Origin: a bacterium
Lineage (GTDB): Bacteria > Planctomycetota > B15-G4
Direction of reading: 5' to 3'
Assembly (NCBI GenBank): GCA_030428785.1
Contig: JAUIEF010000024.1
Coordinates: forward strand, 1 to 39,657
DNA: 39,657 nucleotides
Shown piece after piece: positions 1 to 11,370 of the stretch (its first letter is position 1; the number at the start of each line of letters is the position of its first letter). The position numbers were made by a program, and so were the translations under genes. A model generated the notes under the pieces. It made no database searches. It was given only the letters and a program-made list of their open reading frames with translations, and had not been told where the DNA came from.

Positions 1-917
1 TGGTTCCTGATCCGCGAGACCTCCGGCATCTCCAGCCGCGGGTCCGGGCCGATCTCGAGCCAGCGCCCCACGACCTGGACGACCACCGGGTGCTCCTTGT
101 CCGTGCAGCGCAGCAGGCCCTTCATGCGCATGAGGTCCTGGCCGCGGCGCTCGCCGAGGAAGCCGATCCAGTACTTGAGCTCCTCCATGCGGAGCGGCGC
201 ACGGCTCTCGAGCGTCATCGAGACCATGCCGTGCGCGTGCGGCGCGTGCTCGTCCGCGGGCGCGCCCTCCGCGCGGTCCGCCGCGCGACCGCCGCCCAGC
301 TCGAGCAGCTTCGCGACGTCGACCTGCGCGCGCTCCGTGACCTCGAGCGGCGCGTCCGCGTTGCAGGCGCGCACCGCCGCCGTCGCGCGCTCGAGCGCGC
401 GCTCGTCGCAGCGGTCGCGGTGGTTCAGCAGGAGGAAGTCGGCGTAGGCGAGCTGCTCGCCGGCCTCCGGGAACTCCTCCACCTGCGCGGCGATCTCGGC
501 GGCGTGCGCGAGCGTCACCGTGCCGTCGAAGCGCAGGTCGCCCACGAGCTCCGGCAGGTGCACGGTGGCAGCCGCCGGGCCGGGCGACGCGAGCCCGGAC
601 GCCTCGACGAGGATGCGGTCGAAGCGCGTCGTCGGGAGCATGCGGTTGTTGCGGCCGCGCACGAGCGCGGCGAGCGTGTCGAGCAGGTCGCCGCGCACGG
701 TGCAGCACAGGCAGCCGTTGGCCAGCTCGACGAGCTCGTCCCGCGCGCCGACGACGAGCTGCCCGTCGATGGGCGTCTCGCCGAACTCGTTCACGACGAC
801 CGCGCAGCGCACCCCGTGGTCCTCCGAGAGGATCCGGTTGAGGAGCGTCGTCTTGCCGCTGCCCAGGAAGCCGGACAGCAACGTCACGGGGACGCGGGGG
901 TCGTGGTCGGGGCTCAT
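1..917 (-). CDS. CobW/YjiA-family GTPase (metallochaperone type), 3' end cut by window edge
   Basis: The gene starts at ATG 915-917 on the minus strand and is still open at base 1, giving about 305 residues without the extreme C-terminus. The Walker A loop GFLGSGKTT is at residues 16-24. It is followed by VVNEFGE (about 41-47), the metal-binding GCLCC motif at 68-72 and an ILVEASG segment near 102-108. These are hallmarks of the G3E CobW/COG0523 family of GTPases, which deliver or insert metals such as Zn or Co. The usual guanine-specificity motif NKxD reads NHRD at 165-168. The last third carries a CobW_C-like stretch with a His-containing HAHG segment. It is divergent from the deaminase gene, with about 240 bp between them. 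The metal cannot be told from sequence, and no Zur-type operator was recognised. Family assignment is firm; the substrate is unknown. Confidence 0.92.
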   Translation of the reverse strand, partial: MSPDHDPRVPVTLLSGFLGSGKTTLLNRILSEDHGVRCAVVVNEFGETPIDGQLVVGARDELVELANGCLCCTVRGDLLDTLAALVRGRNNRMLPTTRFDRILVEASGLASPGPAAATVHLPELVGDLRFDGTVTLAHAAEIAAQVEEFPEAGEQLAYADFLLLNHRDRCDERALERATAAVRACNADAPLEVTERAQVDVAKLLELGGGRAADRAEGAPADEHAPHAHGMVSMTLESRAPLRMEELKYWIGFLGERRGQDLMRMKGLLRCTDKEHPVVVQVVGRWLEIGPDPRLEMPEVSRIRN

Positions 918-1153
918 GCGTCGGGGGGCCGGGGAGCGGGGACCGGCGGTCGCGAGGCCCGATCGTCTCAGACGCGGATGGCGAGAACACCTCCGTTTCC
1001 GGTCGTGTGAGCGGACACGCGTCCGGCCCGGACGGCCCGGATCTGGCCTCGAGTCGTCCCCGGCGGAGGCCGATGAGAACGGATCCGCCGTCGTCGGCCG
1101 GGCCCGCCGGGGCGGCGGGCGCCCGCGGCGCGCAGACCTCGCGAGGACGCGTC

Positions 1154-2209
1154 GTGATCGCCCGCACACAAGACGCCGACGGCCCGCGCCGCGACATGCG
1201 CGCCTTCCTCCGCGACCTGCCCAAGGCCGAGCTGCACGTGCACGTCGAGGGCACGCTCGAGCCCGAACTCATGATGGAGCTCGCCGCGCGCAACGGCGTC
1301 GCCCTCCCGTTCCGCACCGTCGAGGAGGCGCGCGCCGCGTACGAGTTCACGGACCTGCAGTCGTTCCTCGACGTGTACTACCAGGGCTGCGCCGTGCTGC
1401 GCGAGGCGGAGGACTTCGCCGACCTCGCGTGGGCGTACCTCGAGCGCGCGCACGCGCAGCGTGTCCGGCACGTCGAGCTCTTCTTCGACCCGCAGGCGCA
1501 CACCGAACGCGGCGTCCCGTTCGAGGCGGTGCTCGAGGGCCTGCGCCACGCGCTCGAACGCGCACGGCGCGAGCTCGACGTGAGCGGCGGGCTCATCCTC
1601 TGCTTCCTGCGCCACCTCAGCGAGGACCACGCGCGCGCGACGCTCGACCTGGCGCGCCCGCACCTCGAGCACCTGCAGGGCGTGGGCCTCGACTCGTCGG
1701 AGCGTGGGAACCCGCCCGGCAAGTTCCGCGACGTCTTCGCCGAGTGCCGCCGCCTCGGCCTGCGCACCGTCGCGCACGCCGGGGAGGAGGGCCCGCCGGC
1801 GTACATCACCGAGGCGCTCGACGCGCTCGAGGTGCGCCGCATCGACCACGGCGTGCGCTGCGTCGAGGACGCGGCGGTCGTGGAGCGCCTCGCCGCCGAG
1901 GGCGTGCCGCTCACCGTGTGCCCGCTCTCGAACGTCAAGCTGCGCGTCTTCGAGCGCATGGACGAGCACACGCTGCGCCGCATGATGGAGGCGGGCCTGC
2001 GCGTGACGATCAACTCGGACGACCCGGCGTACTTCGGCGGCTACGTCGAGGAGAACTTCGTCGCGGTGCAGGAGTCGTTCGGGCTCTCGCGCGACGAGGT
2101 CGCGGCGCTCTCGCGCCACGCGTTCGAGGCGTCCTTCCTAGAGGAGGACGCGCGGGCGCGGCTCCTCGCGGAGCTCGACAGCTACCTCGCGCTCGACCGC
2201 GCCGCCTGA
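1154..2209 (+). CDS. add: Adenine/adenosine deaminase family protein, adenine deaminase type-2 signature
   Basis: This is a metal-dependent purine deaminase of the amidohydrolase superfamily. Close to the start are [15 protein letters not shown], with the two metal-binding His, then [19 protein letters not shown] with its metal/catalytic His-Glu region, [15 protein letters not shown] and [10 protein letters not shown]. In adenosine deaminases proper the first block is usually HxHLDG. The [10 protein letters not shown] and SSE-GNPP forms are those I know from type-2 adenine deaminases (adenine to hypoxanthine, purine salvage), so adenine is the likelier substrate. The start is uncertain. The frame is open from 1007, but residues before about 1154 are low-complexity. 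GTG 1154 has GAGGA six bases upstream. ATG 1073 (GGAGG at 3 bases) and ATG 1196 are alternatives. About 351 residues fits the family. A GC hairpin follows the stop directly. Confidence 0.9.
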   Translation: MIARTQDADGPRRDMRAFLRDLPKAELHVHVEGTLEPELMMELAARNGVALPFRTVEEARAAYEFTDLQSFLDVYYQGCAVLREAEDFADLAWAYLERAHAQRVRHVELFFDPQAHTERGVPFEAVLEGLRHALERARRELDVSGGLILCFLRHLSEDHARATLDLARPHLEHLQGVGLDSSERGNPPGKFRDVFAECRRLGLRTVAHAGEEGPPAYITEALDALEVRRIDHGVRCVEDAAVVERLAAEGVPLTVCPLSNVKLRVFERMDEHTLRRMMEAGLRVTINSDDPAYFGGYVEENFVAVQESFGLSRDEVAALSRHAFEASFLEEDARARLLAELDSYLALDRAA

Positions 2210-2210
2210 C

Positions 2211-2233
2211 GGGCGCGCGCCCGGGGCGCGCCC
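2211..2233 (+). terminator. GC-rich hairpin directly after the deaminase stop codon
   Basis: A perfect 8-bp stem (GGGCGCGC at 2211-2218 pairing with GCGCGCCC at 2226-2233) with a 7-base loop begins one base after the TGA. There is no T-run, so it is a candidate terminator or 3' stabiliser rather than a classic intrinsic terminator. Confidence 0.5.
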
Positions 2234-2293
2234 GTCGCCGCGGCCCGACCCGGCCGGCGCCGCCACGACGCCCCGCGACGCCCCGTCGCGCGC

Positions 2294-2322
2294 TTCCAAG
2301 CGCCTCCCGGCTCCCGTAGGCT
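2294..2322 (+). promoter_or_regulatory. Candidate promoter of the kinase/sulfotransferase/GT61 operon
   Basis: TAGGCT at 2317-2322 resembles a -10 element (TAxxxT) in otherwise GC-saturated DNA. TTCCAA at 2294-2299 lies 17 bases upstream as a weak -35. It sits about 80 bases before ATG 2401. The same kind of hexamer precedes several other genes here. Confidence 0.35.
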
Positions 2323-2400
2323 GGGGCGTCGCCCGGGGTCGGCGCGCGTCGACTCCGGCACGCCCCACCGGTCGCGACGACCGCCCCGGAGCCGAGCACC

Positions 2401-3408
2401 ATGACCGCGAGTCCGACCGCGCCCGACCAGCCCGCCGCGCCCGTCGCCGACGACGCGCGCCCCGCGACGGGCGCCGCCGGCGCCGCCCCGAGCCCGACCG
2501 AGAGCCCGATGGACCCGCCCGCCTCCGCCTACGGTGACACGACCGGTCCGATCGTCCGCGAGCCCGGCTCGCCCGAGACGCTGCGCCTCGCCGACATCCC
2601 GGAGAAGGAGCACCTCGCCGGTCACGGCAACTGGCTCTACAAGATCCCGTTCCGGGACGGGTCCGCCGTGCTCAAGATCTACTTCGGGAACCGCAACCCG
2701 CTCCTCCACTGGAAGAAGAGCTTCGGCAACCTCGTGCTCACGGGGCGCACCGGTCACCTCCCGCGCACGCGCTGCCGCGAGGAGGTCGAGAACGTCCGCG
2801 TGTGGGAGGCCAACGGCTTCCCGTGCTTCCGGATGTACCCCGAGGTCACGTTCTCCGACGTGCCCGAGGGCGGCTACATGCTCTTCGAGTACGTGCCGGG
2901 CATCCACTTCCGCACGTTCTTCCGCGACGAGTCCGTCCCGCTCGAGGACCGGATGCACATCTGGAAGACGTGGCTCCCCATCTGGCACCGCCGGCACAAG
3001 ATCGCGGTCGAGAAGCGCGAGCCGCGCCTCGTCCACGAGAACGGCGACATGAAGCACGTCATGCTCTGGAAGGGGCAGTTCGTGAACTTCGACTTCGAGA
3101 TCACGTTCCGCAGCAAGGACGTGCGCGACCTCGTCGGACGCGAGATGCTCGCGTACATGCGCAGCATCGGGAAGGCGTTCGGCGACGAGATGTACGACCG
3201 CATGATGGACGGCATCATCGCGTGGTACCCGGACAAGTCGCTGCTCATGGAGGCGTACATCCACGCCATCGAGAACCGCAACCCGGTCATGCGCTTCTTC
3301 CGACGCCTCGACCGCACGTTCCGCAGCGCGAACAAGAAGCAGTACAGCAAGTACAACGTCGCGCTCGACCTGAAGCGCCGCCTGGACGAGGCCGCGGTCA
3401 ACGCGTGA
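2401..3408 (+). CDS. Divergent protein-kinase-like / lipopolysaccharide-kinase-like phosphotransferase
   Basis: The 335-residue protein has a disordered Ala/Pro-rich first 45 residues and then a recognisable kinase-like plan. VLKIYF (Lys92) fits the ATP-anchoring beta-strand Lys, Glu128/Glu130 fit the helix C Glu, and MLFEYVPG (160-167) fits the hinge. HENGDMKHV (212-220, Asp216) fits the catalytic loop, and NFDFE (229-233) fits the metal-binding DFG-equivalent. This short-loop form (HxxGDxxxxx then DxE) is closest to Kdo/heptose (WaaP/KdkA-type) and aminoglycoside-type small-molecule kinases, not to Ser/Thr kinases. It is the first gene of a five-gene operon with sulfotransferases and a GT61 enzyme, so phosphorylation of a sugar on a surface glycan or lipid is a reasonable inference. 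GGAG lies 9 bases before the ATG. The substrate is not known. Confidence 0.7.
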   Translation: MTASPTAPDQPAAPVADDARPATGAAGAAPSPTESPMDPPASAYGDTTGPIVREPGSPETLRLADIPEKEHLAGHGNWLYKIPFRDGSAVLKIYFGNRNPLLHWKKSFGNLVLTGRTGHLPRTRCREEVENVRVWEANGFPCFRMYPEVTFSDVPEGGYMLFEYVPGIHFRTFFRDESVPLEDRMHIWKTWLPIWHRRHKIAVEKREPRLVHENGDMKHVMLWKGQFVNFDFEITFRSKDVRDLVGREMLAYMRSIGKAFGDEMYDRMMDGIIAWYPDKSLLMEAYIHAIENRNPVMRFFRRLDRTFRSANKKQYSKYNVALDLKRRLDEAAVNA

Positions 3409-4319
3409 GCGCGGCGACCGCCGGGGCGCCGGCGGCGACCGGCGGGGCGCGGGGCGGGGACCGTCGCGACGGCGGGCGAGCGGGCGACCGCGCCTCGCGC
3501 GACACCCCGCTGCTCGGCAACCGGATCTGGCGCGTCGACACGCCCGACGGCCCCGTGGCGCAGAAGCTCTACCTGCGGCGCACCCGCTGGCCGCGCGAGG
3601 AGCTCCGCGCGCTGCTCACGCGGCTCGGCGGGCGCAAGACGTCGCCGCGCGCGGCCGTGCGCCGCGAGACGGAGCGCGCGCTGCTCCGCGCCTGGCGCGA
3701 GGCGGGCGTCGACGTCCCGCGTGAGCTGTCGGAGCGTCACCCGGAGCTCGCCGGGCCGCGCGTGCTCGTGCTCGAGTGGGTCGAGGGCCCGCTGCTCCTC
3801 GCGCTCCTCAAGCGCAAGGCGGGCACGCCGCCCGCGGAGCGCGACCGGCTCCTGCGCCGATTCGGGGCGGACTGGCGGCGCCGGCACGAGACCGCGCTGC
3901 GGCGCTCCGACCCGTCGTTCATCCAGGAGCACGGCTCGCTCGCGCACGTGATCGTCGCCGGCGACCGCTTCGTGACCTTCGACCTCGAGCAGGGCTTCCG
4001 GCCGGGCGGCCCCGTGCCGCCCGCGCTCGCGAAGGAGGTCGCCGACACGCTCCGGACGCTCATGGGCCGCGGCGACCCGGACCGGTTCCGGGACGACGTG
4101 CGCGCCGTCGTCGCGGGCTACGCGGAGCCCGGCCCGCTCCGCGCCGCCGTCGACTCCTACCTGCGCCCGTCCGGTCCGCGCGCGCTCGTCCGGGCGGTCG
4201 ACCGCCGCCGCGAGCGCATGCTCGGCCGCCGCGCGACCAAGTACGCCGCGCTCGAGGTGCTCGACGAGGTGCTGCGCGAGACGGACCCGGAGGTTGCGAC
4301 CGACCCGGGACACCGATAG
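3405..4319 (+). CDS. Kinase-like paralogue lacking the catalytic Asp (candidate pseudokinase)
   Basis: The gene starts at GTG 3405, sharing GTGA with the upstream stop, so it is translationally coupled; 304 residues. It aligns by motif with its upstream neighbour: VAQKLYL (Lys54), RRETERALLRAWREAG (Glu88/Glu90), hinge LEWVEG (about 123-128), RRRHETALRRSDPSFI, then QEHGSLAHV (174-182) and TFDLE (191-195). Where the neighbour has HENGD, this protein has QEHGS, so the catalytic-loop Asp is Ser178, while the metal-binding DxE (Asp193) and the Lys remain. This suggests a duplicated, catalytically weak or dead partner, perhaps a regulatory or scaffold subunit of the first kinase. Alternatively His176 or another residue substitutes. 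The N-terminal 35 residues are low-complexity. Confidence 0.65.
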   Translation: MSAATAGAPAATGGARGGDRRDGGRAGDRASRDTPLLGNRIWRVDTPDGPVAQKLYLRRTRWPREELRALLTRLGGRKTSPRAAVRRETERALLRAWREAGVDVPRELSERHPELAGPRVLVLEWVEGPLLLALLKRKAGTPPAERDRLLRRFGADWRRRHETALRRSDPSFIQEHGSLAHVIVAGDRFVTFDLEQGFRPGGPVPPALAKEVADTLRTLMGRGDPDRFRDDVRAVVAGYAEPGPLRAAVDSYLRPSGPRALVRAVDRRRERMLGRRATKYAALEVLDEVLRETDPEVATDPGHR

Positions 4320-4329
4320 TTTGAGCCCG

Positions 4330-5316
4330 ATGAGCGCCCCGCACCAGGAGACGACGACGCCGGGGACGTCGTCGCCCGCCGCGCCGCCGGACCCCGGGCC
4401 GCGCCGCGACCGCCGGGCGCCCCCCCGCCTCAAGGACTGGTTCCTGGGCTGGTCCTGGTGGCTCAAGGAGCAGGTGCTGCCCGACTACGTCTCGGGCGCG
4501 TCGCCGATCCTCGTCGGCGGCTGCGGGCGCAGCGGCACGACGCTCCTCCAGGTCATCCTCGACGCGCACCCCGACCTCTGCTGCGTGCGCGAGAGCAGCA
4601 TCTTCCACCTCGGCAAGCTCGACACGTCCAAGCTCGCCAACCGCATCGGCCTGCCCATCGAGGACGTGCGCGCCATCGCCGACAGCAGCCGCCGCCACGG
4701 CGAGTTCGTCGAGCGCGTGTGCGGCGCGTTCGCCGAGCGCCTCGACAAGCCGCGCTGGGCCGACAAGAGCCCGCGCAACGTGCGGCGCCTGCCGTACATC
4801 TTCCGGCACTTCCCCAAGGCTCGCTTCGTGCACCTGCTGCGCGACGGCCGCGACGCTGCCTGCTCGCTGCGCACGCACCCCAAGTGGACGCGCGTCGGCG
4901 ACGAGCTCGTCGAGGCCGGCACGTGGAAGCCCTTCGAGGACTGCGCGCGCCGCTGGAACGACGACGTCCGCGAGGGCCTCGCCTGGCGCGGGCACGAGGG
5001 CTACCACGAGCTCCGCTACGAGGACCTCGTGAGCGACCCGGAGCGCCGGCTGCGCGAGCTCTTCGCGTTCCTCGGCGTGCGCTGGACGCCGGAGGTCCTC
5101 GAGTTCCACCGCGTGAGGAACCGCTCGGACAAGGACCCGGGCTTCGAGAAGCCGCTCTTCCGGTCGTCCGTCGCGCGCTGGCGCCGGAACATGTCGCCCG
5201 AGGACGGGCGGGTGTTCCTGGACATCGCCGGGCCGCTGCTCCGCGAGCTGGGCTACGCCGAGGACGACGACTGGGTGCACGAGCTGAACGACGACAACGG
5301 GAGACCGCCGCGATGA
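4330..5316 (+). CDS. PAPS-dependent sulfotransferase (Sulfotransfer_3-like)
   Basis: The 328-residue protein has a Pro/Ala-rich lead of about 35 residues and an amphipathic WFLGWSWWLK segment. The 5'-phosphosulfate-binding loop GCGRSGTT is at 64-71, followed by LLQVILDAHPDLCC. The 3'-phosphate-binding block FVHLLRDGRDAACSL is at about 166-180 (Arg171, Ser179), and RYEDLVSDPERRLRELF follows later. All are typical of sulfotransferases that move sulfate from PAPS to a hydroxyl or amine. ATG 4330 was chosen because it lies ten bases after the previous stop. An in-frame TTG at 4294 has no properly spaced ribosome site. Its place between kinase-like proteins and a GT61 glycosyltransferase suggests sulfation of a surface glycan or glycolipid. 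It is cytoplasmic, with no signal peptide. Confidence 0.88.
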   Translation: MSAPHQETTTPGTSSPAAPPDPGPRRDRRAPPRLKDWFLGWSWWLKEQVLPDYVSGASPILVGGCGRSGTTLLQVILDAHPDLCCVRESSIFHLGKLDTSKLANRIGLPIEDVRAIADSSRRHGEFVERVCGAFAERLDKPRWADKSPRNVRRLPYIFRHFPKARFVHLLRDGRDAACSLRTHPKWTRVGDELVEAGTWKPFEDCARRWNDDVREGLAWRGHEGYHELRYEDLVSDPERRLRELFAFLGVRWTPEVLEFHRVRNRSDKDPGFEKPLFRSSVARWRRNMSPEDGRVFLDIAGPLLRELGYAEDDDWVHELNDDNGRPPR

Positions 5317-6212
5317 CCACCCCCTGGCAGGAGAAGGCCCTCGACTACGTGAAGCGCCCCGCGCACGCCCTGCGCGCGCGCCGCGTGGACCTGTCCCGCG
5401 TCGAGAGCGCCGTCATGGCGCTCGGCCCGAACCGCAACATGACGACGCTCACGGCGAGCCTCATCGCGCTGCACCCGAACTGCCAGGTGCTCAACAACGC
5501 GGGCTACCGCCAGATGGACCACGCCGAGGCGCTGCTCGCGGACCCGACGCGCGAGGAGTACGAGCGCTTCGTGCGGACGGCCATCATGAAGAGCCAGGGC
5601 GGGCGGCGCGGGCACTACGGCGGCACGATCACCGTGTCGCACGCCTTCGACCGGCCGGCGGTGCGCGACGCGTACCGCTCGCGCTTCGGGTCGTCGGTCC
5701 TCAAGGACGACATCCGCTGCCTCTACTGGAAGAGCGCCGTGCAGCTCACCGCGCTCGTCCGCGAGAAGGGCATCGACCTCTCGGAGGTCGTCGCGAGGAA
5801 CGGGAACATCCGCTTCCTCATGCCCATCCGCAACCCGGTCGACTGCGCCAAGTCGAACTTCCGGCTGGGCCACTACCGGCACTTCCCCGAGGTGGACGGC
5901 AAGCCCATCGAGGAGGTCGTCGACTTCTTCGTGCGCCTCGTCGCGTGGTTCCTCGACCACCGGGCGAAGCACCCCGACAACTTCTTCTGCTACTTCCAGT
6001 CGGAGTTCGGGCGGCAGACGCTCGTGGACCTCGCGGGCTTCCTCCGGGTGCCCGCCGACGAGCAGTGGATCGCGAGCTGCCTCGAGTCGCGCCTCAAGGG
6101 CAAGCCGTACGACTACGAGCCCGGTCTGCTCGACGCCTACCACGCGTCGCTCGACACGCACCTCGGCAGCCACCCGGAGGCCAAGGCCGTCCTGGCCGGG
6201 ATGGTCGCGTGA
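5313..6212 (+). CDS. Divergent sulfotransferase-like protein
   Basis: The ATG overlaps the preceding stop as ATGA (5313-5316); 299 residues. ALGPNRNMTTLTASLIALHPN (from about residue 36) sits where a sulfotransferase 5'-PSB loop is expected, followed by VLNNAGYRQ. MPIRNPVDCAKSNFRLGHY, near residues 168-186, resembles the 3'-phosphate-binding strand and helix (Arg and Ser both present). The C-terminal half has YFQSEFGRQTLVDLAGFLRVP, like the late helices of this fold. The P-loop lacks the usual G-x-x-(K/R)-(S/C)-G-T-T spacing, so PAPS binding is plausible but unproven. Coupled translation with a canonical sulfotransferase suggests the two act on the same product or form a pair. Assignment rests on motif order only. 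Confidence 0.6.
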   Translation: MTTPWQEKALDYVKRPAHALRARRVDLSRVESAVMALGPNRNMTTLTASLIALHPNCQVLNNAGYRQMDHAEALLADPTREEYERFVRTAIMKSQGGRRGHYGGTITVSHAFDRPAVRDAYRSRFGSSVLKDDIRCLYWKSAVQLTALVREKGIDLSEVVARNGNIRFLMPIRNPVDCAKSNFRLGHYRHFPEVDGKPIEEVVDFFVRLVAWFLDHRAKHPDNFFCYFQSEFGRQTLVDLAGFLRVPADEQWIASCLESRLKGKPYDYEPGLLDAYHASLDTHLGSHPEAKAVLAGMVA

Positions 6213-7057
6213 AGCCGAGCCTCCGCCTCGTCAGCCACCGCCGGGGCGGGTTCCTCTGGCACTACGGGCACTTCGTCCTCGACTTCCTGCTGCCGCTGGC
6301 GCGCCTGCGTCGCCGCGAGCACCCGGGACTGCGTCGCGTGCTGCTCGCGGACACGCCGGACCAGTCGACGGGGCACTTCGCGGCCTTCGTCGAGCCGATC
6401 CTCGGGCTGGACGTGGCGCACCTCTCGCCGGCCAACCTCGCCGCGCTCACGGACGTGCCGCAGCGGGTGCTCTCCGGCTTCGGCACGGGGCCCTACGACT
6501 TCCGCGACCTGCACGACTTCCTCGACGAGGTCGAGTCGCGCAACCGGCTGCTCGACCTCGACGCGCCGCGCGTGCTGCTCGTCGACCGCGGACACGAGCC
6601 GCTCGCGTTCCCGGACCACCCGGCGGGCAGCACGGGACGCGCGCGGCGTCGCCTCGCGAACCACGGCGAGCTCGCGGACGCGCTCTTCGCGCGCTTCGGC
6701 AACGCCTTCCGGAGCGTCGTGCTCGAGGGCCTGCCCCCGCTCGAGCAGGCGCGGCTCTTCTACAACGCCGAGCTCGTCGTGGGCGAGCACGGCGCGGGCC
6801 TGTGCAACCTCGTGTTCTCGCGGCCCGCGACGGACGTCGTGGAGCTCGGACCCGTCTTCCGGCCGACCTTCGCGAACCTCGCGCGCGCGCGGCCGTTCCG
6901 GCACGTGGTGCCCGGCGGCATGCCCGATCCCCTCCCGCGCTTCGACCCGGCCCGGGCGCCGTTGCGCACGGAGGTCGACGTCGCGGAGGTCCTGCGGGTC
7001 GTCGACCGGCTGCGGGCGAGCCGCTCGCGGTCGGCGGAGGCGTCGCGCTCCGGCTGA
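6209..7057 (+). CDS. Glycosyltransferase family 61 protein
   Basis: The gene starts at GTG 6209, overlapping the upstream TGA as GTGA; 282 residues. The diagnostic block is VVGEHGAGLCNLVFSRP followed by DVVELGP (about residues 190-216). This matches the GT61/EOGT-type motif (HGAGLxNxxFxxPGxxVVEL), in which this region binds the nucleotide sugar. The N-terminal half contains WHYGHFVLDFLLPLARL, which fits the 'HW..D.L' start typical of these enzymes, and VLLVDRG before the second Rossmann-like half. There is no signal peptide. As last gene of a kinase/sulfotransferase operon it probably adds a sugar (often xylose or GlcNAc in this family) to the glycan modified by the preceding enzymes. It converges with the SCO1 gene, with only nine bases between the stops. 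Confidence 0.82.
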   Translation: MKPSLRLVSHRRGGFLWHYGHFVLDFLLPLARLRRREHPGLRRVLLADTPDQSTGHFAAFVEPILGLDVAHLSPANLAALTDVPQRVLSGFGTGPYDFRDLHDFLDEVESRNRLLDLDAPRVLLVDRGHEPLAFPDHPAGSTGRARRRLANHGELADALFARFGNAFRSVVLEGLPPLEQARLFYNAELVVGEHGAGLCNLVFSRPATDVVELGPVFRPTFANLARARPFRHVVPGGMPDPLPRFDPARAPLRTEVDVAEVLRVVDRLRASRSRSAEASRSG

Positions 7058-7066
7058 GCCCGGTCG

Positions 7067-8326
7067 TCAGGCGGCGTGCGCCGCCTCGCGGGTCGCGTGC
7101 CGGTCGCCCCGTCCGCGACGCGCCGTGAGCAGCGCGAGCGCGCCGAGCAGGACGCCGAGGGCCACGGTGAGCTTCGGCGCGAGCCCCGACATCGGGCCGC
7201 CGCCGTCGCCGCCGGCCCCGCCCGCGCCCGCGACGGTGTCCCCGTCGTCCTCGCGGCCGATGACCACCTGGTCCTCCTTCTGGCAGCACGACTCGAGCTC
7301 GCCCTTCGCGAGCAGCTCCTCGCGCTTCTTCTCGACCTCGAGCGTCTTGGCGTGCGCGGCCCTGCGCCGGCTCTCCGCGTCGATGTAGTCGAGGATGATG
7401 TCCGCCTCGGGCGGCGAGAGCCGCATGTTCGGCATCGGGACGTTGTTGTACGCGGCCATGAGGCCCATCGCGATGGAGTCGCCCTCGGCGAGCATGATGT
7501 CCGGCTCGCTCACCCAGCGGCGCAGCCACTCGTGCTCGCGGCGGTCGGTGACGCCCAGCAGGTCCGGCCCGACCTTCGGGAAGCTCGTCGCGCCGATGCT
7601 GTGGCAGACGCTGCAGCGCGTGCGGAAGAGGCTCTCGCCCTTCGTGAGGTTGCGCACCTTCGGCGCATCCTTGTAGTCGACGCCGCCCTCCTCGCGGTCG
7701 GTCCAGTTGTGCAGCCAGCTCCCGACCTGGTTCGCGAGCACGTAGGCGTTCTCGAACGGCGAGCGCGGCATCCAGCGGCCCGTCGCCTGGTTGCCGATGA
7801 CGATGCTCAGGTTGTGGTCGAGCTTGTCCTCCTCCGCGACCTCGGGCCGGTACAGGCCGAGCTTCTTGCGGAGCGAGATGATCTCGTCCTCGTCACCCGT
7901 GAGGAACTTCCAGCCCTTGCCCGCGCCGAACTGCTCGGCGTAGGCCTTCATGACCTCGGGCGTGTCGCGCTCCGGGTCGATGCTGATCGAGTAGAAGAAG
8001 ACGTCGTCGCCGACGCGGTCGCCCAGGATCGAGTAGACCTCCGCGAGACGCGCGGTCTCGAGCGGGCAGGTGTCCGGGCAGCTCGTGTAGATGAAGTTGA
8101 TGACGACGACCTTGCCCTCGATGAGGTCGGTGAAGAAGCGCTGCTCCTCGCCGTCCTGGTCGATGAGGACGTGGTCGGGGAAGTAGCTGGCCCCCCAGAC
8201 GCTGCCGCCGTGCTCGCGGTCGACGGGGTCCTCGCCGACGGGGTTCGTGAGGGCCCGGGCGTCCGAGGCGCCGAGCAGGAGGGCGGTCGCGAGCGCGAGG
8301 CCGCCGAGGGTGGTGCGCGTGGTCAT
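7067..8326 (-). CDS. SCO1/SenC-cytochrome c fusion, membrane-anchored at the C-terminus
   Basis: The start is ATG 8324-8326, preceded by AAGGGAAGGG; the frame extends upstream but is low-complexity there. Residues 1-25 form a Sec signal peptide (ALATALLLGASDARA). Residues about 45-185 are an SCO/thioredoxin-like copper chaperone with the CPDTC Cu-binding pair (Cys83, Cys87) and distal His171 (LDHNLS). Residues about 225-320 are a cytochrome c domain with haem motif CSVCH (238-242) and MPNM (298-301) offering the axial Met. A charged helix, a CC pair (347-348) and a Gly-rich linker lead to a transmembrane helix at about 383-402. The fused product would deliver Cu and shuttle electrons outside the cytoplasmic membrane. 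It lies downstream of the multicopper oxidase gene, which suggests it matures or accepts electrons from that enzyme or a terminal oxidase. Confidence 0.9.
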   Translation of the reverse strand: MTTRTTLGGLALATALLLGASDARALTNPVGEDPVDREHGGSVWGASYFPDHVLIDQDGEEQRFFTDLIEGKVVVINFIYTSCPDTCPLETARLAEVYSILGDRVGDDVFFYSISIDPERDTPEVMKAYAEQFGAGKGWKFLTGDEDEIISLRKKLGLYRPEVAEEDKLDHNLSIVIGNQATGRWMPRSPFENAYVLANQVGSWLHNWTDREEGGVDYKDAPKVRNLTKGESLFRTRCSVCHSIGATSFPKVGPDLLGVTDRREHEWLRRWVSEPDIMLAEGDSIAMGLMAAYNNVPMPNMRLSPPEADIILDYIDAESRRRAAHAKTLEVEKKREELLAKGELESCCQKEDQVVIGREDDGDTVAGAGGAGGDGGGPMSGLAPKLTVALGVLLGALALLTARRGRGDRHATREAAHAA

Positions 8327-8443
8327 GGTGTCCCTTCCCTTCGAGTGTGCGTCCGTCGCGAACCGTCCGCGACCGGGGTGCCCGCCTCCTCGGACGCCGC
8401 CGCGTGAGCGCGCGGGCGGCGCCCCGCCTCGAGGATGCGGGGC

Positions 8444-8474
8444 GGGCCCGGGGGAGCGGCGCCCCCCCGGGCCC
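8444..8474 (-). terminator. Strong GC hairpin between multicopper oxidase and SCO1 genes
   Basis: A perfect 11-bp inverted repeat (GGGCCCGGGGG at 8444-8454 with CCCCCGGGCCC at 8464-8474) has a 9-base loop. A smaller 7-bp stem (8421-8427 with 8437-8443) follows on the minus-strand side. There is no T-tract. It could terminate the oxidase transcript or attenuate read-through into the SCO1 gene. Confidence 0.5.
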
Positions 8475-8535
8475 TCGACGCGCGGCCAGGGCGCGTCTGC
8501 GCGGCGGGGCCGGGGGCCCCGTCGCGCGGCCAAGA

Positions 8536-11370
<2,835 letters not shown>

